Shown: piece by piece, positions 52,401 to 60,504 of the stretch
How positions within the stretch are numbered: position 1 is the first letter of the stretch
Layout: the number at the start of each line of letters is the position of its first letter
NCBI GenBank assembly: GCA_035495315.1
Contig: DATJGF010000075.1
Span: 36,782 to 100,781, forward strand
Direction: 5' to 3'
DNA from: DATJGF01 sp035495315
GTDB lineage: Bacteria; Verrucomicrobiota; Verrucomicrobiia; Limisphaerales; UBA8199
DNA: 64,000 nt
Position numbers and translations under genes: made by a program
Notes under the pieces: generated by a model
Told to the model about the DNA's origin: nothing
Databases searched by the model: none
The model's input: the letters and a program-made list of their open reading frames with translations, nothing else

Positions 52401-52432
52401 GCCGGGTCTAAAGCCCGGCTTTGTTGTTTTTT
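52401..52432 (+). terminator. Intrinsic terminator
   Basis: Stem gccggg/cccggc (52401-52406 with 52414-52419), extended by flanking a-a/t-t pairs, followed by ttgttgtttttt. It lies 170 bases after the glycosylase stop, so a longer 3' untranslated region or a small RNA transcribed from 52229-52400 ends here. Confidence 0.75.
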
Positions 52433-52508
52433 GCGAACCAGTAGCGCCGGCAAGGAAATTCCTGATTGACGAAAGCAGCATATTTTCCCAGAACAAGATT
52501 GCTGCTTA

Positions 52509-52727
52509 ATGATCGCGAGTCAGACAGAGTTTCAGATGTCCGTGCCGGTATGCGCATGGTGTAAACCGAAGGAGCCACTCCGAAGCCTTGGCCTGTTGTC
52601 GCACGGGATTTGCCCACGGCACTTGCGCAAGCTGCAGCTGCAACTCCAACGCATCACACCCAGGTCCAATTCCCGTTCGCCACGCTCACACGGAAACGCC
52701 AGTGGTGCCCTGCTCCTGCCGTTGTAG
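52509..52727 (+). CDS. Small Cys/His putative zinc-binding protein
   Basis: 72 residues, or 63 from the ATG at 52536. The core VPVCAWCKPKEPLRSLGLLS then HGICPRHLRKLQLQL shows a CxxC knuckle and a C..H pair that together could bind one zinc ion, in the order of the small CAWC...SHGICP proteins common in this phylum. The basic tail is low in complexity. It runs within the region upstream of the glycosidase gene. Function unknown; it may be a translated small regulator. Confidence 0.5.
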   Translation: MIASQTEFQMSVPVCAWCKPKEPLRSLGLLSHGICPRHLRKLQLQLQRITPRSNSRSPRSHGNASGALLLPL

Positions 52728-52833
52728 CGCGCATTCTGGATGCGTCTACTTGCTTCATCGCGATAGTTCATTGACAGGTGAGTGGTCTTTCCTGAAGGTT
52801 TCCGGGCGTAATTTAAGTCAATCCACTCACTCG

Positions 52834-54279
52834 ATGAGAACTTTGCCAGCCAGTATTTTTGTTACCATTCCTTTGCTCGCCTCGGTTGCGGCCACCCACC
52901 CGCTGTCGCTGCATCCCGAGAACCCTCATTACTTCCTGTTCCGGGGAAAACCGATAATGATTATTACATCGGGCGAGCACTATGGTGCGGTGTTAAACCT
53001 GGATTTCGACTATGCCAAATACCTAAACACGCTTAAGCGCGATGGACTGAACGGAACGCGGACGTGGTCCGGTGCCTACTGTGAACCTCATGACGCATTC
53101 AGTATTGCCAATAACACTTTGGCTCCTCTAAACGCCCGCTTCATATGTCCCTGGGCGCGCAGTGCCCAACCGGGCTACAATAACGGCGGAAACAAGTTCG
53201 ATTTGAACCAGTGGGACCCGGCATATTTCAAGCGACTGAAGGACTTCATAGCCCAGGCAGGGAAACGAGGAATTATCGTTGAGTTGAACCTCTTTTGCCC
53301 GTTTTACGAGGAGAGCATGTGGCGTCTTAGCCCGATGAATGTCATCAACAACATCAACCAGGTGGGATCAGTCCCGCGCACAAACGTCTACACGCTCGAT
53401 AAAAGCGGTCCCTTGCTCGGCGTACAGGAAAACCTGGTGCGCAAGCTGGTCACAGAGCTGAAACAGTTTGATAATCTCTACTACGAGATCTGCAATGAAC
53501 CATATTTTGGCGGCGTAACGATTGAGTGGCAGCGGCATATCGCCGACGTGATTGCTGAAACGGAGTCGCCATTGCGCGTGCGCCATCTCATTTCGCAGAA
53601 CGTCGCGAACTATAAAGCCGAGGTGCAGAATCCTCATCCGCAGGTCTCGATTCTCAATTTTCATTACGCGACGCCGCCTGACACACTCGCGCTGAATTAT
53701 GCTCTGAATAGGGTAATCGGTGACAACGAAACCGGGTTTCGTGGCACAAACGACGCACCGTATCGTATGGAGGCCTGGGACTTCATCGTCGCCGGTGGCG
53801 GCTTGTTCAACAATCTGGACTACTCGTTCACCACGGGACATGAAGATGGCAGCTATCTCTTTCCAGCATCACAACCTGGCGGAGGAACACCGGCGTTGCG
53901 GTACCAACTCCGTTTTTTAAGCGAAACCGTTCGTCACCTCGATTTTGTAAAAATGCGGCCGGATAATACTCTGGCGAAGGCAACTTTGCCGCCAGGAGCT
54001 ACCTTACGCGTGCTGGCCAAACCAGGAAAAGATTACCTGCTTTACCTCCGCATGGGAGTCGGACAGGCAAAAGATTCTCCTGAATTAAAACGGAAGTGTG
54101 AAACTGGAGAACTAAGGGTGGAGTTGGTTTTGCCTGCCGCGAAATTTAGCGCCGAGTGGCTAGATACCAAAACCGCGTGTTCGATGCAGCGGACCCGCTT
54201 TGACCACCAAACCGGTGCGCATTTGTTTTCTGTGCCTGCTTTCGAAGATGATATCGCGCTGCTGGTGCAGGCGCAGTAA
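52834..54279 (+). CDS. Secreted clan GH-A-like glycoside hydrolase
   Basis: 481 residues from MRTLPASIFVTIPLLASVAA, a signal peptide; a longer frame from 52588 covers the small Cys/His protein region out of frame and is rejected. The (beta/alpha)8-type catalytic region shows GEHYGAVLNLDFDYAKYLNT, LNGTRTWSGAYCEP, KRGIIVELNLFCPFYEESMW and NLYYEICNEPYFGG, where the NEP Glu is the likely acid/base, then WDFIVAGGGLFNNLDYSF. A beta-sandwich end follows. It resembles cellulase/GH5-like and DUF4038-type enzymes; the polymer is unknown. Confidence 0.82.
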   Translation: MRTLPASIFVTIPLLASVAATHPLSLHPENPHYFLFRGKPIMIITSGEHYGAVLNLDFDYAKYLNTLKRDGLNGTRTWSGAYCEPHDAFSIANNTLAPLNARFICPWARSAQPGYNNGGNKFDLNQWDPAYFKRLKDFIAQAGKRGIIVELNLFCPFYEESMWRLSPMNVINNINQVGSVPRTNVYTLDKSGPLLGVQENLVRKLVTELKQFDNLYYEICNEPYFGGVTIEWQRHIADVIAETESPLRVRHLISQNVANYKAEVQNPHPQVSILNFHYATPPDTLALNYALNRVIGDNETGFRGTNDAPYRMEAWDFIVAGGGLFNNLDYSFTTGHEDGSYLFPASQPGGGTPALRYQLRFLSETVRHLDFVKMRPDNTLAKATLPPGATLRVLAKPGKDYLLYLRMGVGQAKDSPELKRKCETGELRVELVLPAAKFSAEWLDTKTACSMQRTRFDHQTGAHLFSVPAFEDDIALLVQAQ

Positions 54280-54280
54280 C

Positions 54281-54796
54281 TTACGAGCCCTTTGAGCTGT
54301 CAGCAGCCGGGTCTTGGTCGAGAAACGTTATTTTCGTTCCAGCAGGCTTGAGCTGGCTGAAACTGTCGAGCAAACTCGAACCCGCCTGCTGACTGGATTC
54401 ACCAATTGGTTTCTGTGCTTTAGCACCTGGATCCAACGCAGCCCGTAAGGCCCCTTCCACCAGTTGCGCGCAATGGATTTTCATCGGCGGCAATGGACCC
54501 AGTTCACCGGCCAGGTCTTCCGTTTTCAGGGCCAGGGCTTCTTCAGCGGTTTTGCCACGGATCAACTCCGTTGCCAGACTGGCAACGGCAATCGCGGTTT
54601 CGCACCCGAATGATTGGAACGTCGCGCGGTCGATTACTTTGCGTCCATTCTGTTCCTTGAATTTAACCCAGAGTCGCAGCATTTCACCGCAGTCGGAGTT
54701 TCCGACCGTACCGATCGCATCGGCATTGGGCAATTCGCCCAGGTTCTGCGGGTTGCGCAAGGCTTCGGCGATTCGTTGTTGCAAGTCTTTGTCCAT
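54281..54796 (-). CDS. NifU/IscU N-terminal-type Fe-S scaffold
   Basis: 171 residues. The IscU fold has its three Cys in GNSDCGEMLRLWVKF, SFGCETAIAVASLATELI and KIHCAQLVEGALRAAL, the residues that hold a nascent cluster. The C-terminal 45 residues (after about 125) are Ser/Gln-rich and not part of the fold. It ends one base from the glycosidase stop (convergent). It is the last gene of the suf-type cluster and the second scaffold beside SufU. Between it and the rhodanese gene lies a family A repeat. Confidence 0.88.
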   Translation of the reverse strand: MDKDLQQRIAEALRNPQNLGELPNADAIGTVGNSDCGEMLRLWVKFKEQNGRKVIDRATFQSFGCETAIAVASLATELIRGKTAEEALALKTEDLAGELGPLPPMKIHCAQLVEGALRAALDPGAKAQKPIGESSQQAGSSLLDSFSQLKPAGTKITFLDQDPAADSSKGS

Positions 54797-54827
54797 ATAT
54801 CAGCTTTTCGTGGTTCGACGCGCTGGA

Positions 54828-54868
54828 GGTTGGAAGCTGTGGTACACCAGAGAGAAACTCTGTATTAC
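54828..54868 (-). repeat. Family A dispersed repeat
   Basis: A copy reading ggttggaagctgtgg then tacaccagagagaaactctg on the plus strand, in the same orientation as 14483-14517. The inner dyad is slightly degraded (cagaga / tctgta). It lies between the NifU-like gene start and the rhodanese-like gene stop. Confidence 0.55.
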
Positions 54869-54870
54869 CA

Positions 54871-55419
54871 TCATCCCATTCGGTACCTCCGCATGGCAGG
54901 GTCGATTTCCCTGGCCCAGGCATCAAGCCCACCGCGAAGACAACGCACATTTTGCAGGCCATGGCCAAGGAAGTAGGCCGCGGCATCAAGAGCCTGTTTG
55001 CCTTGATGATCAATCAGGACCAATGGCCGCGCGTTTGTCCCCTCGGCCAGGATCTCGCGCATCACCGGTTGAGACAAAAGCAGCGATCCTTCGAGATGGA
55101 CGGCTTCGAATTCCTCGCGGGAACGAACGTCGACCACGCGAAGCGAGGGGTCGTGCCGCCGCCAGTCCGCCAATTCTTTCGGCTCGATCAGAATTTTCGA
55201 ATCCTGCTCGTGACTGCTGCGGATATGCGCGAGAACTTCCTCAACGGGGAGATTTCCATTCCGGCGGCAAACCTGTTCGAGGGTCTCATCGGGCTGAAAG
55301 GCGCAACTGCTGCAGCCGCCGATATGATAGCCTCGGAAAAGAGCGCGTTGAGCGCCAGGATAGGTTTCCAGCACTTCGCGCATTGTCGAATTGGGGTTGA
55401 TCTGGTCGTGTGTTACCAC
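54871..55419 (-). CDS. DUF1858-like plus inactive rhodanese-domain protein
   Basis: About 182 residues from a GTG 5 bases after the sufS stop. Residues 1-65 contain MREVLETYPGAQRALFRGYHIGGCSSC and LEQVCRRNG, a DUF1858/redox-disulfide-type helical domain with a CxxC pair and a third Cys. Residues about 75-180 form a rhodanese fold (LRVVDVRSREEFEAVHLEGS ... LRGGLDAWARE), but the active-site loop reads IDHQGKQ with no Cys, so sulfur transfer is not expected. It may be a binding partner for SufS or a sulfur carrier. The longer frame to 55467 overlaps sufS. Confidence 0.8.
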   Translation of the reverse strand: MVTHDQINPNSTMREVLETYPGAQRALFRGYHIGGCSSCAFQPDETLEQVCRRNGNLPVEEVLAHIRSSHEQDSKILIEPKELADWRRHDPSLRVVDVRSREEFEAVHLEGSLLLSQPVMREILAEGTNARPLVLIDHQGKQALDAAAYFLGHGLQNVRCLRGGLDAWAREIDPAMRRYRMG

Positions 55420-55423
55420 AGGT

Positions 55424-56647
55424 TTACGTGGCAAAGAATCTCTGGATTTCGGCCAGGACCTCAACAAACCGATCGACTTCGTCGGTTGTGTTGTAGAAAT
55501 AGAAGCTTGCGCGGGCCGTTGATTCGACTCCCAATTTCCGCATCAGCGGTTGATTGCAGTGATGCCCCCCGCGAAGCGCAATACCGCGCTGATCAGCCAG
55601 CGTGACCACGTCGTGCGCGTGCACTTCGGGCAGCAGAAAACTCACCACCCCAGCACGGCCGATGTGCGGACCGAAAAGTCGAATGCCGGACTTGAACTGC
55701 GACAGCTTTTCATAAGCGTAAGCCCCCAGCGCCTGATCGTGTTCGGCGATGCGCGCGCGCCCTATCTTATCGAGGTAATCCATCGCGGCATGCAAACCGA
55801 CGGCACCGGCGATATCGGGAGTGCCCGCCTCAAATTTGTGCGGGGCGTGCTTCCACGTGCTCTTTTGAAAATCCACGCTGAGAATCATTTCGCCGCCGCC
55901 CTGGTAAGGCGGCAAGGTCTCGAGCACTTCCTGACGCCCATAAAGCACGCCAATACCCGTCGGTCCGCACATTTTGTGGCCCGAAAATGCGAGAAAATCG
56001 CAACCGATCTCCTGGACATCCACGAGACGATGCCCGGCGCTTTGGGCTGCATCGACCAGCGTGATAATTCCCAATTTGCGTGCGCGACCGCAAATTTCGG
56101 CAACGGGATTAATTGTGCCCAGCGAGTTTGAAATATGAGTCAACGCTAGAAATTTAACCTCTTTGGTAAGCCATTCGTCGAGTCGGTTTAGATCGAGCAA
56201 CCCAATATCGCCGGTTACAGGCAAAAAGCTCAGGTTTGCTTCTGTCCGCTCCGCCAGAAGCTGCCAGGGGACGATGTTGCTGTGATGCTCCATCTCGGTC
56301 AGCAGGATTTTATCGCCGGACTTAACACGAGCGCTCAACGCTTGTGCGACAAGATTGATCCCTTCAGTTGTGCCGCGAGTAAAAACGATTTCATCGGCGC
56401 TACGCGCGTTGATGAATTGAGCGGCGCGGGCACGGGCTGCTTCGAACGCAGCGGTGGCACGATTACTGAGTTCATGGATGCCGCGATGCACGTTGGCATT
56501 GTCCCGGCGGTAATATCGGTCTAGGGCATCCAGCACCAGGCGTGGTTTCTGCGTAGTGGCCGCGTTATCGAAATAGATCAGCGGCTGACCATGGACCCTT
56601 TGGTCAAGTATCGGAAAATCGCGCCGCAAGGACGACAAGTCGCTCAT
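55424..56647 (-). CDS. sufS: Cysteine desulfurase SufS
   Basis: 407 residues of the group II (SufS/CsdA) desulfurases: YFDNAATTQKP, ANVHRGIHELSNRAT, FTRGTTEGINLVAQ, EMEHHSNIVPWQ, VDAAQSAGHR, PLP lysine K225 in SGHKMCGPTG and catalytic C364 in LRGGHHCNQP. It takes sulfur from L-cysteine and passes it to SufU. It is mid-operon, 65 bases after sufT and with the rhodanese-like gene almost abutting its stop. Confidence 0.96.
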   Translation of the reverse strand: MSDLSSLRRDFPILDQRVHGQPLIYFDNAATTQKPRLVLDALDRYYRRDNANVHRGIHELSNRATAAFEAARARAAQFINARSADEIVFTRGTTEGINLVAQALSARVKSGDKILLTEMEHHSNIVPWQLLAERTEANLSFLPVTGDIGLLDLNRLDEWLTKEVKFLALTHISNSLGTINPVAEICGRARKLGIITLVDAAQSAGHRLVDVQEIGCDFLAFSGHKMCGPTGIGVLYGRQEVLETLPPYQGGGEMILSVDFQKSTWKHAPHKFEAGTPDIAGAVGLHAAMDYLDKIGRARIAEHDQALGAYAYEKLSQFKSGIRLFGPHIGRAGVVSFLLPEVHAHDVVTLADQRGIALRGGHHCNQPLMRKLGVESTARASFYFYNTTDEVDRFVEVLAEIQRFFAT

Positions 56648-56712
56648 AACCGGGTTCCATCAGCCCATCAAGGGATCGCTCGATATTTGGTTCATGCCGA
56701 CGCTTCCCCCTC

Positions 56713-57261
56713 TCAAAGCAAGCCGAGTTGGAGCTTGGCGGCTTCAGTCATCATCGCCTGGTTCCAGGGCGGGTCCCAGACGAGTTCGACCGCGACATCG
56801 TCGACACCTTCCAGTCCAAGTAATTTATTTTGCACGTCCTGCGCGAGCATTGGTCCCATGCCACAACCCGGCGCGGTAAGAGTCATTTTGACGTCGACTT
56901 TGTAACTCGAGTCAGTCAGCGACTCGAGGTGACAATCGTAAATTAGCCCGAGGTCAACAATGTTCACCGGAATCTCCGGATCATAACAGGTCTTCAATTG
57001 ATTCCAGACCTCTTTTTCCAACTCGCCCTGAACGACCGGTTTGCCGGTGGCAATAGGCCGAGCGGCGGCTTCTAAACCTAGCGCGTCCGCATCTTTGCCT
57101 TCGATGCGAAACATATTGCCATTCACAATCACCGTATAGCTCCCTCCCAAAGATTGGGTAATGTGCGCCTGCTCGCCTTTCTGGAGGGTCACTTTGGACC
57201 CGATGGGAATAATGGCCGCCTCGACATCTCGTGTTAGCGCTACCGGATCGTTGTTATTCAT
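56713..57261 (-). CDS. sufT: SufT, SUF-associated DUF59 protein
   Basis: 182 residues. The N-terminal SufT-specific part (about 1-80: IIPIGSKVTLQKGEQAHITQ, GGSYTVIVNGNMFRI) precedes a DUF59 domain (CYDPEIPVNIVDLGLIYDC; MTLTAPGCGMGPMLAQDV with conserved Cys; VELVWDPPWNQAMM). SufT supports Fe-S protein maturation under high cluster demand. It sits in the suf operon between sufU and sufS. The start ATG 57261 has no clear SD. Confidence 0.93.
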   Translation of the reverse strand: MNNNDPVALTRDVEAAIIPIGSKVTLQKGEQAHITQSLGGSYTVIVNGNMFRIEGKDADALGLEAAARPIATGKPVVQGELEKEVWNQLKTCYDPEIPVNIVDLGLIYDCHLESLTDSSYKVDVKMTLTAPGCGMGPMLAQDVQNKLLGLEGVDDVAVELVWDPPWNQAMMTEAAKLQLGLL

Positions 57262-57394
57262 AAGTAATCAATATAGCCGATATCCGTGTGGGAGTCGACG
57301 CAAGGAGACTGATAACCGTCCCCATCGGTGGGGTGCTCGTCTTGGATCTTAAGTGCTTCTCGAGGCGAGGACGAAAACGATAGGGCCAAGCCCC

Positions 57395-57853
57395 TCACAT
57401 GTCCTCCGTCTCGGTAGTAACGGGCCCAGTCTGGTTTCCTTTCAAAGCGGCAGTAAGAGCGTGCCAGGCAAGAATCGCACATTTGACACGCGCCGGGAAT
57501 TTGTAGACACCTGCGAAAACGGCCAACTTGCCGACATCGCCCACAACCCGGCCGGTGGTGACCATTTCGTGGACCTGCTCGAAAATCTTTTGAATTTCAT
57601 GCCGCTTTTTACCTTTAACTGTTTCCGTCAGGAGCGAGGCGGAGGCTTTGGAAATACAACACCCCGACCCAAGGAAGCTAACCTCCCGAATCATGTCTCC
57701 ATCCATTGCGAGGTAGAGTTTCAATTGATCGCCGCAAAGCGGATTGTGGCCTTGGGCTGAACAGGTCGCATTTTGCATGTCATGGAAATTCCGTGGATGC
57801 TTGCAGTGATCCAGGATAACCTGTTGGTAGAGGTCGCTTAGCTCGTCAAACAT
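57395..57853 (-). CDS. sufU: SufU sulfur-relay/scaffold protein
   Basis: 152 residues of the SufU/IscU type: YQQVILDHCKHPRNFHDM, then zinc or cluster ligands in NPLCGD, LGSGCCISKASASLL and ARVKCAILAWHAL. The insertion between the second and third Cys (KKRHEIQKIFEQVHEMVTTG) is that of SufU rather than IscU. SufU accepts sulfur from SufS Cys364. It lies 67 bases downstream of sufD and 133 upstream of sufT, with only minor spacer sequence. Confidence 0.93.
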   Translation of the reverse strand: MFDELSDLYQQVILDHCKHPRNFHDMQNATCSAQGHNPLCGDQLKLYLAMDGDMIREVSFLGSGCCISKASASLLTETVKGKKRHEIQKIFEQVHEMVTTGRVVGDVGKLAVFAGVYKFPARVKCAILAWHALTAALKGNQTGPVTTETEDM

Positions 57854-57920
57854 GGATGCTTAGCGCGGCGACGCCTCTGCGAGGTAAGTACCAGCAGGCG
57901 AATGCGCACGGGCGTCAAGG

Positions 57921-59279
57921 TTAAGGTTTAGTGTTCTCGGCAATACGCGGGTTCGCCTCGAGGCGCTCCCAAACCAGGCGATCGAGTTCTTCTCGAGCTG
58001 CCACGTAACGGACACGCTCGATAATCTCTCCCGCAAAGGCGTGAATGAGCATACGACGGGCAGTCTCAGCACCAATTCCGCGAGCCCGCAGGTAAAAAAC
58101 CGACTCCTCGTTCAGCTGACCGACGGTTGCTCCGTGCGTGCATTTGACGTCATCAGCGTAAATCTCCAGTTGAGGCTTGGTATCTATCGTCGCATCCTCG
58201 GAGAGCAGCAGGTTTTTGTTAGTTTGCTTGGCGTCAGTTTTTTGGGCGGGCTGCCGTACCAAAATGCGTCCGTGAAACACCCCTTTGGCCCGGCCATCGA
58301 GAATTCCGTTATAATACTCATGGCTCGCGCAGTGCGGTTGGGCATGTTCGACAACCATATGGTGATCGACCAGTTGATCGCCATGGGCCAAGTACAACCC
58401 ATTCAGGATGCACTCGACTCCTTCTCCAGCGAGCACCGTTCGGATATTATTGCGCGAAAGCTTCGCGCCGGTTGCCAGCGAGTGGGAAATCAGATTGGCG
58501 CGGCGGCCCAACAGGGCGTGAAAGCCCGCAACGTGGAAGGCCCGTAGGCTCTCGTCCTGGAATTTGCAGTGCTCCAGGGTGGCGCTTTCGTCTAAAACCA
58601 ATTCTGTAACGGCATTGGTGAAATACGAACCAGCTACCGTGCTGACGTAGCTTTCCAGGATAGTGGCCCGGCTTGCCTTGCCCGAGATAATCAAATTGCG
58701 GGGATGAGTTGTCGCGCCGGTCTCCTGTCGGGTTGTAATGAACAATAAATGAATCGGCGTTTCGGCATCAAAACCGGGTGGAATTTGAACAAAAGCGCCG
58801 TCCTGGAAAAACGCTGTATTGAGAGCTGTAAACGGATTTGTTTCATTCTCGGCATGCCGGGCGAGATGCTGCTCGACTAAGGCGGCGCCGGACGTCAGCG
58901 CTTGTGACAGGCTCTGTACTACGAGATTGTTTCTGTTTTCAGGCGGAGTGGACAACTCCCGTACGTAGTGCCCGTTGACGAACACGAGGCGATTGACCGG
59001 CAGCGCACCAAAAGTGAAGCGCCCCACGACCTCAGCTGTAATCCCATTAGGATCGGGTTCAAAAACAGGTTTAAAGGGCAATTTGGCGATGGGTGCAACA
59101 TTGGTAAAGCGCCAGTCCTCGTCGTGCAGGGTCGGAAAACCCAGCTCGCCGAAGCGCGCAAGCCCCGCCTTACGCAGCGGGAACACCCAGGCAGGATGCT
59201 GTGCCTGCTCCTCAAACCGTGCGAATTTCTCGAGTTGCGGTTCGATGTTGTTAGCCTTTCTGTCCGTGATTTGCACCAT
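57921..59279 (-). CDS. sufD: Fe-S cluster assembly protein SufD
   Basis: 452 residues from MVQITDRKANNIEPQLEKF; the longer frame to 59435 lacks conserved sequence. The N-terminal helical part has FPTLHDEDWRFTNVAPIAKL. The right-handed beta-helix core follows, and the C-terminal helical part has DVKCTHGATVGQLNEESVFYLRARGI, with the Cys and His of the SufBD motif, then ARRMLIHAFAGEIIERV. It normally works in a SufB-SufC2-SufD complex, but neither sufB nor sufC is in this window, although this is the first gene of the operon. Confidence 0.93.
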   Translation of the reverse strand: MVQITDRKANNIEPQLEKFARFEEQAQHPAWVFPLRKAGLARFGELGFPTLHDEDWRFTNVAPIAKLPFKPVFEPDPNGITAEVVGRFTFGALPVNRLVFVNGHYVRELSTPPENRNNLVVQSLSQALTSGAALVEQHLARHAENETNPFTALNTAFFQDGAFVQIPPGFDAETPIHLLFITTRQETGATTHPRNLIISGKASRATILESYVSTVAGSYFTNAVTELVLDESATLEHCKFQDESLRAFHVAGFHALLGRRANLISHSLATGAKLSRNNIRTVLAGEGVECILNGLYLAHGDQLVDHHMVVEHAQPHCASHEYYNGILDGRAKGVFHGRILVRQPAQKTDAKQTNKNLLLSEDATIDTKPQLEIYADDVKCTHGATVGQLNEESVFYLRARGIGAETARRMLIHAFAGEIIERVRYVAAREELDRLVWERLEANPRIAENTKP

Positions 59280-59535
59280 ACCGGTGTTGGTCTTGCCAGT
59301 TTCGGTCGAATAGAGCCAGCTAGTCTTCCATGCGCCACGACAGAGCGCAAGTCTTGGCTGAAACGGCAAGGATAGCGGAATGATAGCGGAGAAGCCCCTG
59401 AAGTCCAAACAAGGTAAGCCTGTCCTGGTAACCAAGTGGAGTGGTAGAAGGGCCTGCCTTCTAACACGGCAAGATTCGACTATAGCAGCAAAAACCCGAT
59501 CACGGGGATTGGCTGACTTTTCTATTCAAGCCCAT

Positions 59536-59563
59536 GTAGCGCAGGCCTCGCGGCCTGCGCTAC
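59536..59563. repeat. GC-rich perfect palindrome
   Basis: Arms gtagcgcaggcc (59536-59547) and ggcctgcgctac (59552-59563) are perfect complements around tcgc. It lies in the 447-base gap 59280-59726 between sufD and phasin (both minus strand), which otherwise holds no supported gene. It may be a REP-like element or the transcription stop of the phasin gene, although no T-run follows. Confidence 0.6.
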
Positions 59564-59726
59564 CCCCTTCGCGGCCAGGCAAACCAATCGCGCCAGGGCC
59601 GCTGCGGCGGTGATGAGCAACACACGCATTGACCGCCGCGAAATCCATCCGCTTCAATCAAAGCAAGCGCCCAACCCAACCCTTTGGTGCTCGAATCTAG
59701 CGCACCGGCCCAAAGAACCTTATCGC

Positions 59727-60200
59727 TCAGGCGGTCTTGGTGCCACGCACCTGGTTCAGATCCGTGTTCCTGCGAACGAAATCGATCCAGGAATCCACAG
59801 CCTTGGTTCCGATTTCGGCGAAGGCCTCGGTATTTGTCCGCATCGCCCCCATCGATGAGGTCCAAAATTCCATCCACTTGGCCTGGCTTTCGGAGATTAC
59901 CGGCGTTTGTGCTGCATCCACGGCTTTCTTCATCAGCTCTGCTCCCGTCCGGCTGTTTTTCTCCATTAAACTGATGACTTCCTCCATGCGCTGTTGGGCG
60001 AGCGGGACGAATTTGTTCGTCATTCCGCTAAAGTCATCGAGCCTTTTTTGCCAATCCTGAACCAGAGTTGTCTGGTTCAACATCGAACTCCAACAGCGCG
60101 CCGCTTCTTCCTGCAGCTTTAAGGTTGTGCGGACGGCTTGTTCATAGTTTTTCATCGCGGTGTCCGTCATCTCGGACACTGATTTTTCCCGGTCTTTCAT
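59727..60200 (-). CDS. Phasin-family protein
   Basis: 157 residues, almost wholly helical: MKDREKSVSEMTDTAMKNYEQAV, then AARCWSSMLNQTTLVQDWQKRL and a C-terminal SQAKWMEFWTSSMGAMRTNTEAF. The composition and the Asn/Trp-rich amphipathic pattern match phasins that coat polyhydroxyalkanoate granules. A strong AAGGAGA lies 7 bases before the ATG at 60200, consistent with high expression. PhaR lies upstream on the same strand, and a perfect palindrome abuts the predicted phasin promoter. Confidence 0.85.
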   Translation of the reverse strand: MKDREKSVSEMTDTAMKNYEQAVRTTLKLQEEAARCWSSMLNQTTLVQDWQKRLDDFSGMTNKFVPLAQQRMEEVISLMEKNSRTGAELMKKAVDAAQTPVISESQAKWMEFWTSSMGAMRTNTEAFAEIGTKAVDSWIDFVRRNTDLNQVRGTKTA

Positions 60201-60362
60201 GCTAGTTTCTCCTTTCTTGTTTAGGGGAGGATAAGTGCCGCGCTTGCGCAAACGCACAAAACCAAGAACCAGCACAAACCTGCTTGCGTCTTGTTCCTGT
60301 CTGGTTTAGGCGATCCATAAAGCGGCTGCACAGGCTCTTTATGAAGCCACTGTGCATTAAAA

Positions 60363-60421
60363 AGAATAACGCGGCGGCCTCAATCTCGTCAACAAATATT
60401 TTTGCATATGCAAAAATATTT
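60363..60421 (-). promoter_or_regulatory. Phasin promoter with 28-base perfect palindrome
   Basis: Bases 60394-60421 are a perfect 28-base palindrome centred on GCATATGC with A/T-rich arms. On the minus strand it is followed at once by TTGACG (60392-60387), a 17-base spacer and TTATTC (60369-60364), a credible -35/-10. A repressor bound to the dyad would block the -35. The core TTGC..GCAA resembles the TGC/GCA dyads reported for PhaR-type repressors; a smaller TTGCGCAA lies at 60244-60251 in the leader. Nothing else is seen in 60201-60504. Confidence 0.65.
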
Positions 60422-60504
60422 TATGGGGCCTGGCTGGGATAGAGAATCCCCGCATGAACAGCGCTAGGTACAGGAGCCGAAGCCGAAGCGGAACTCAATG
60501 ATTC

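Noticed and set aside
52588..52833. N-terminal extension of the glycosidase frame
   Set aside because: It is Cys/His-rich random-looking sequence, a clear signal peptide starts at 52834, and the stretch overlaps a different-frame small protein that fits better.
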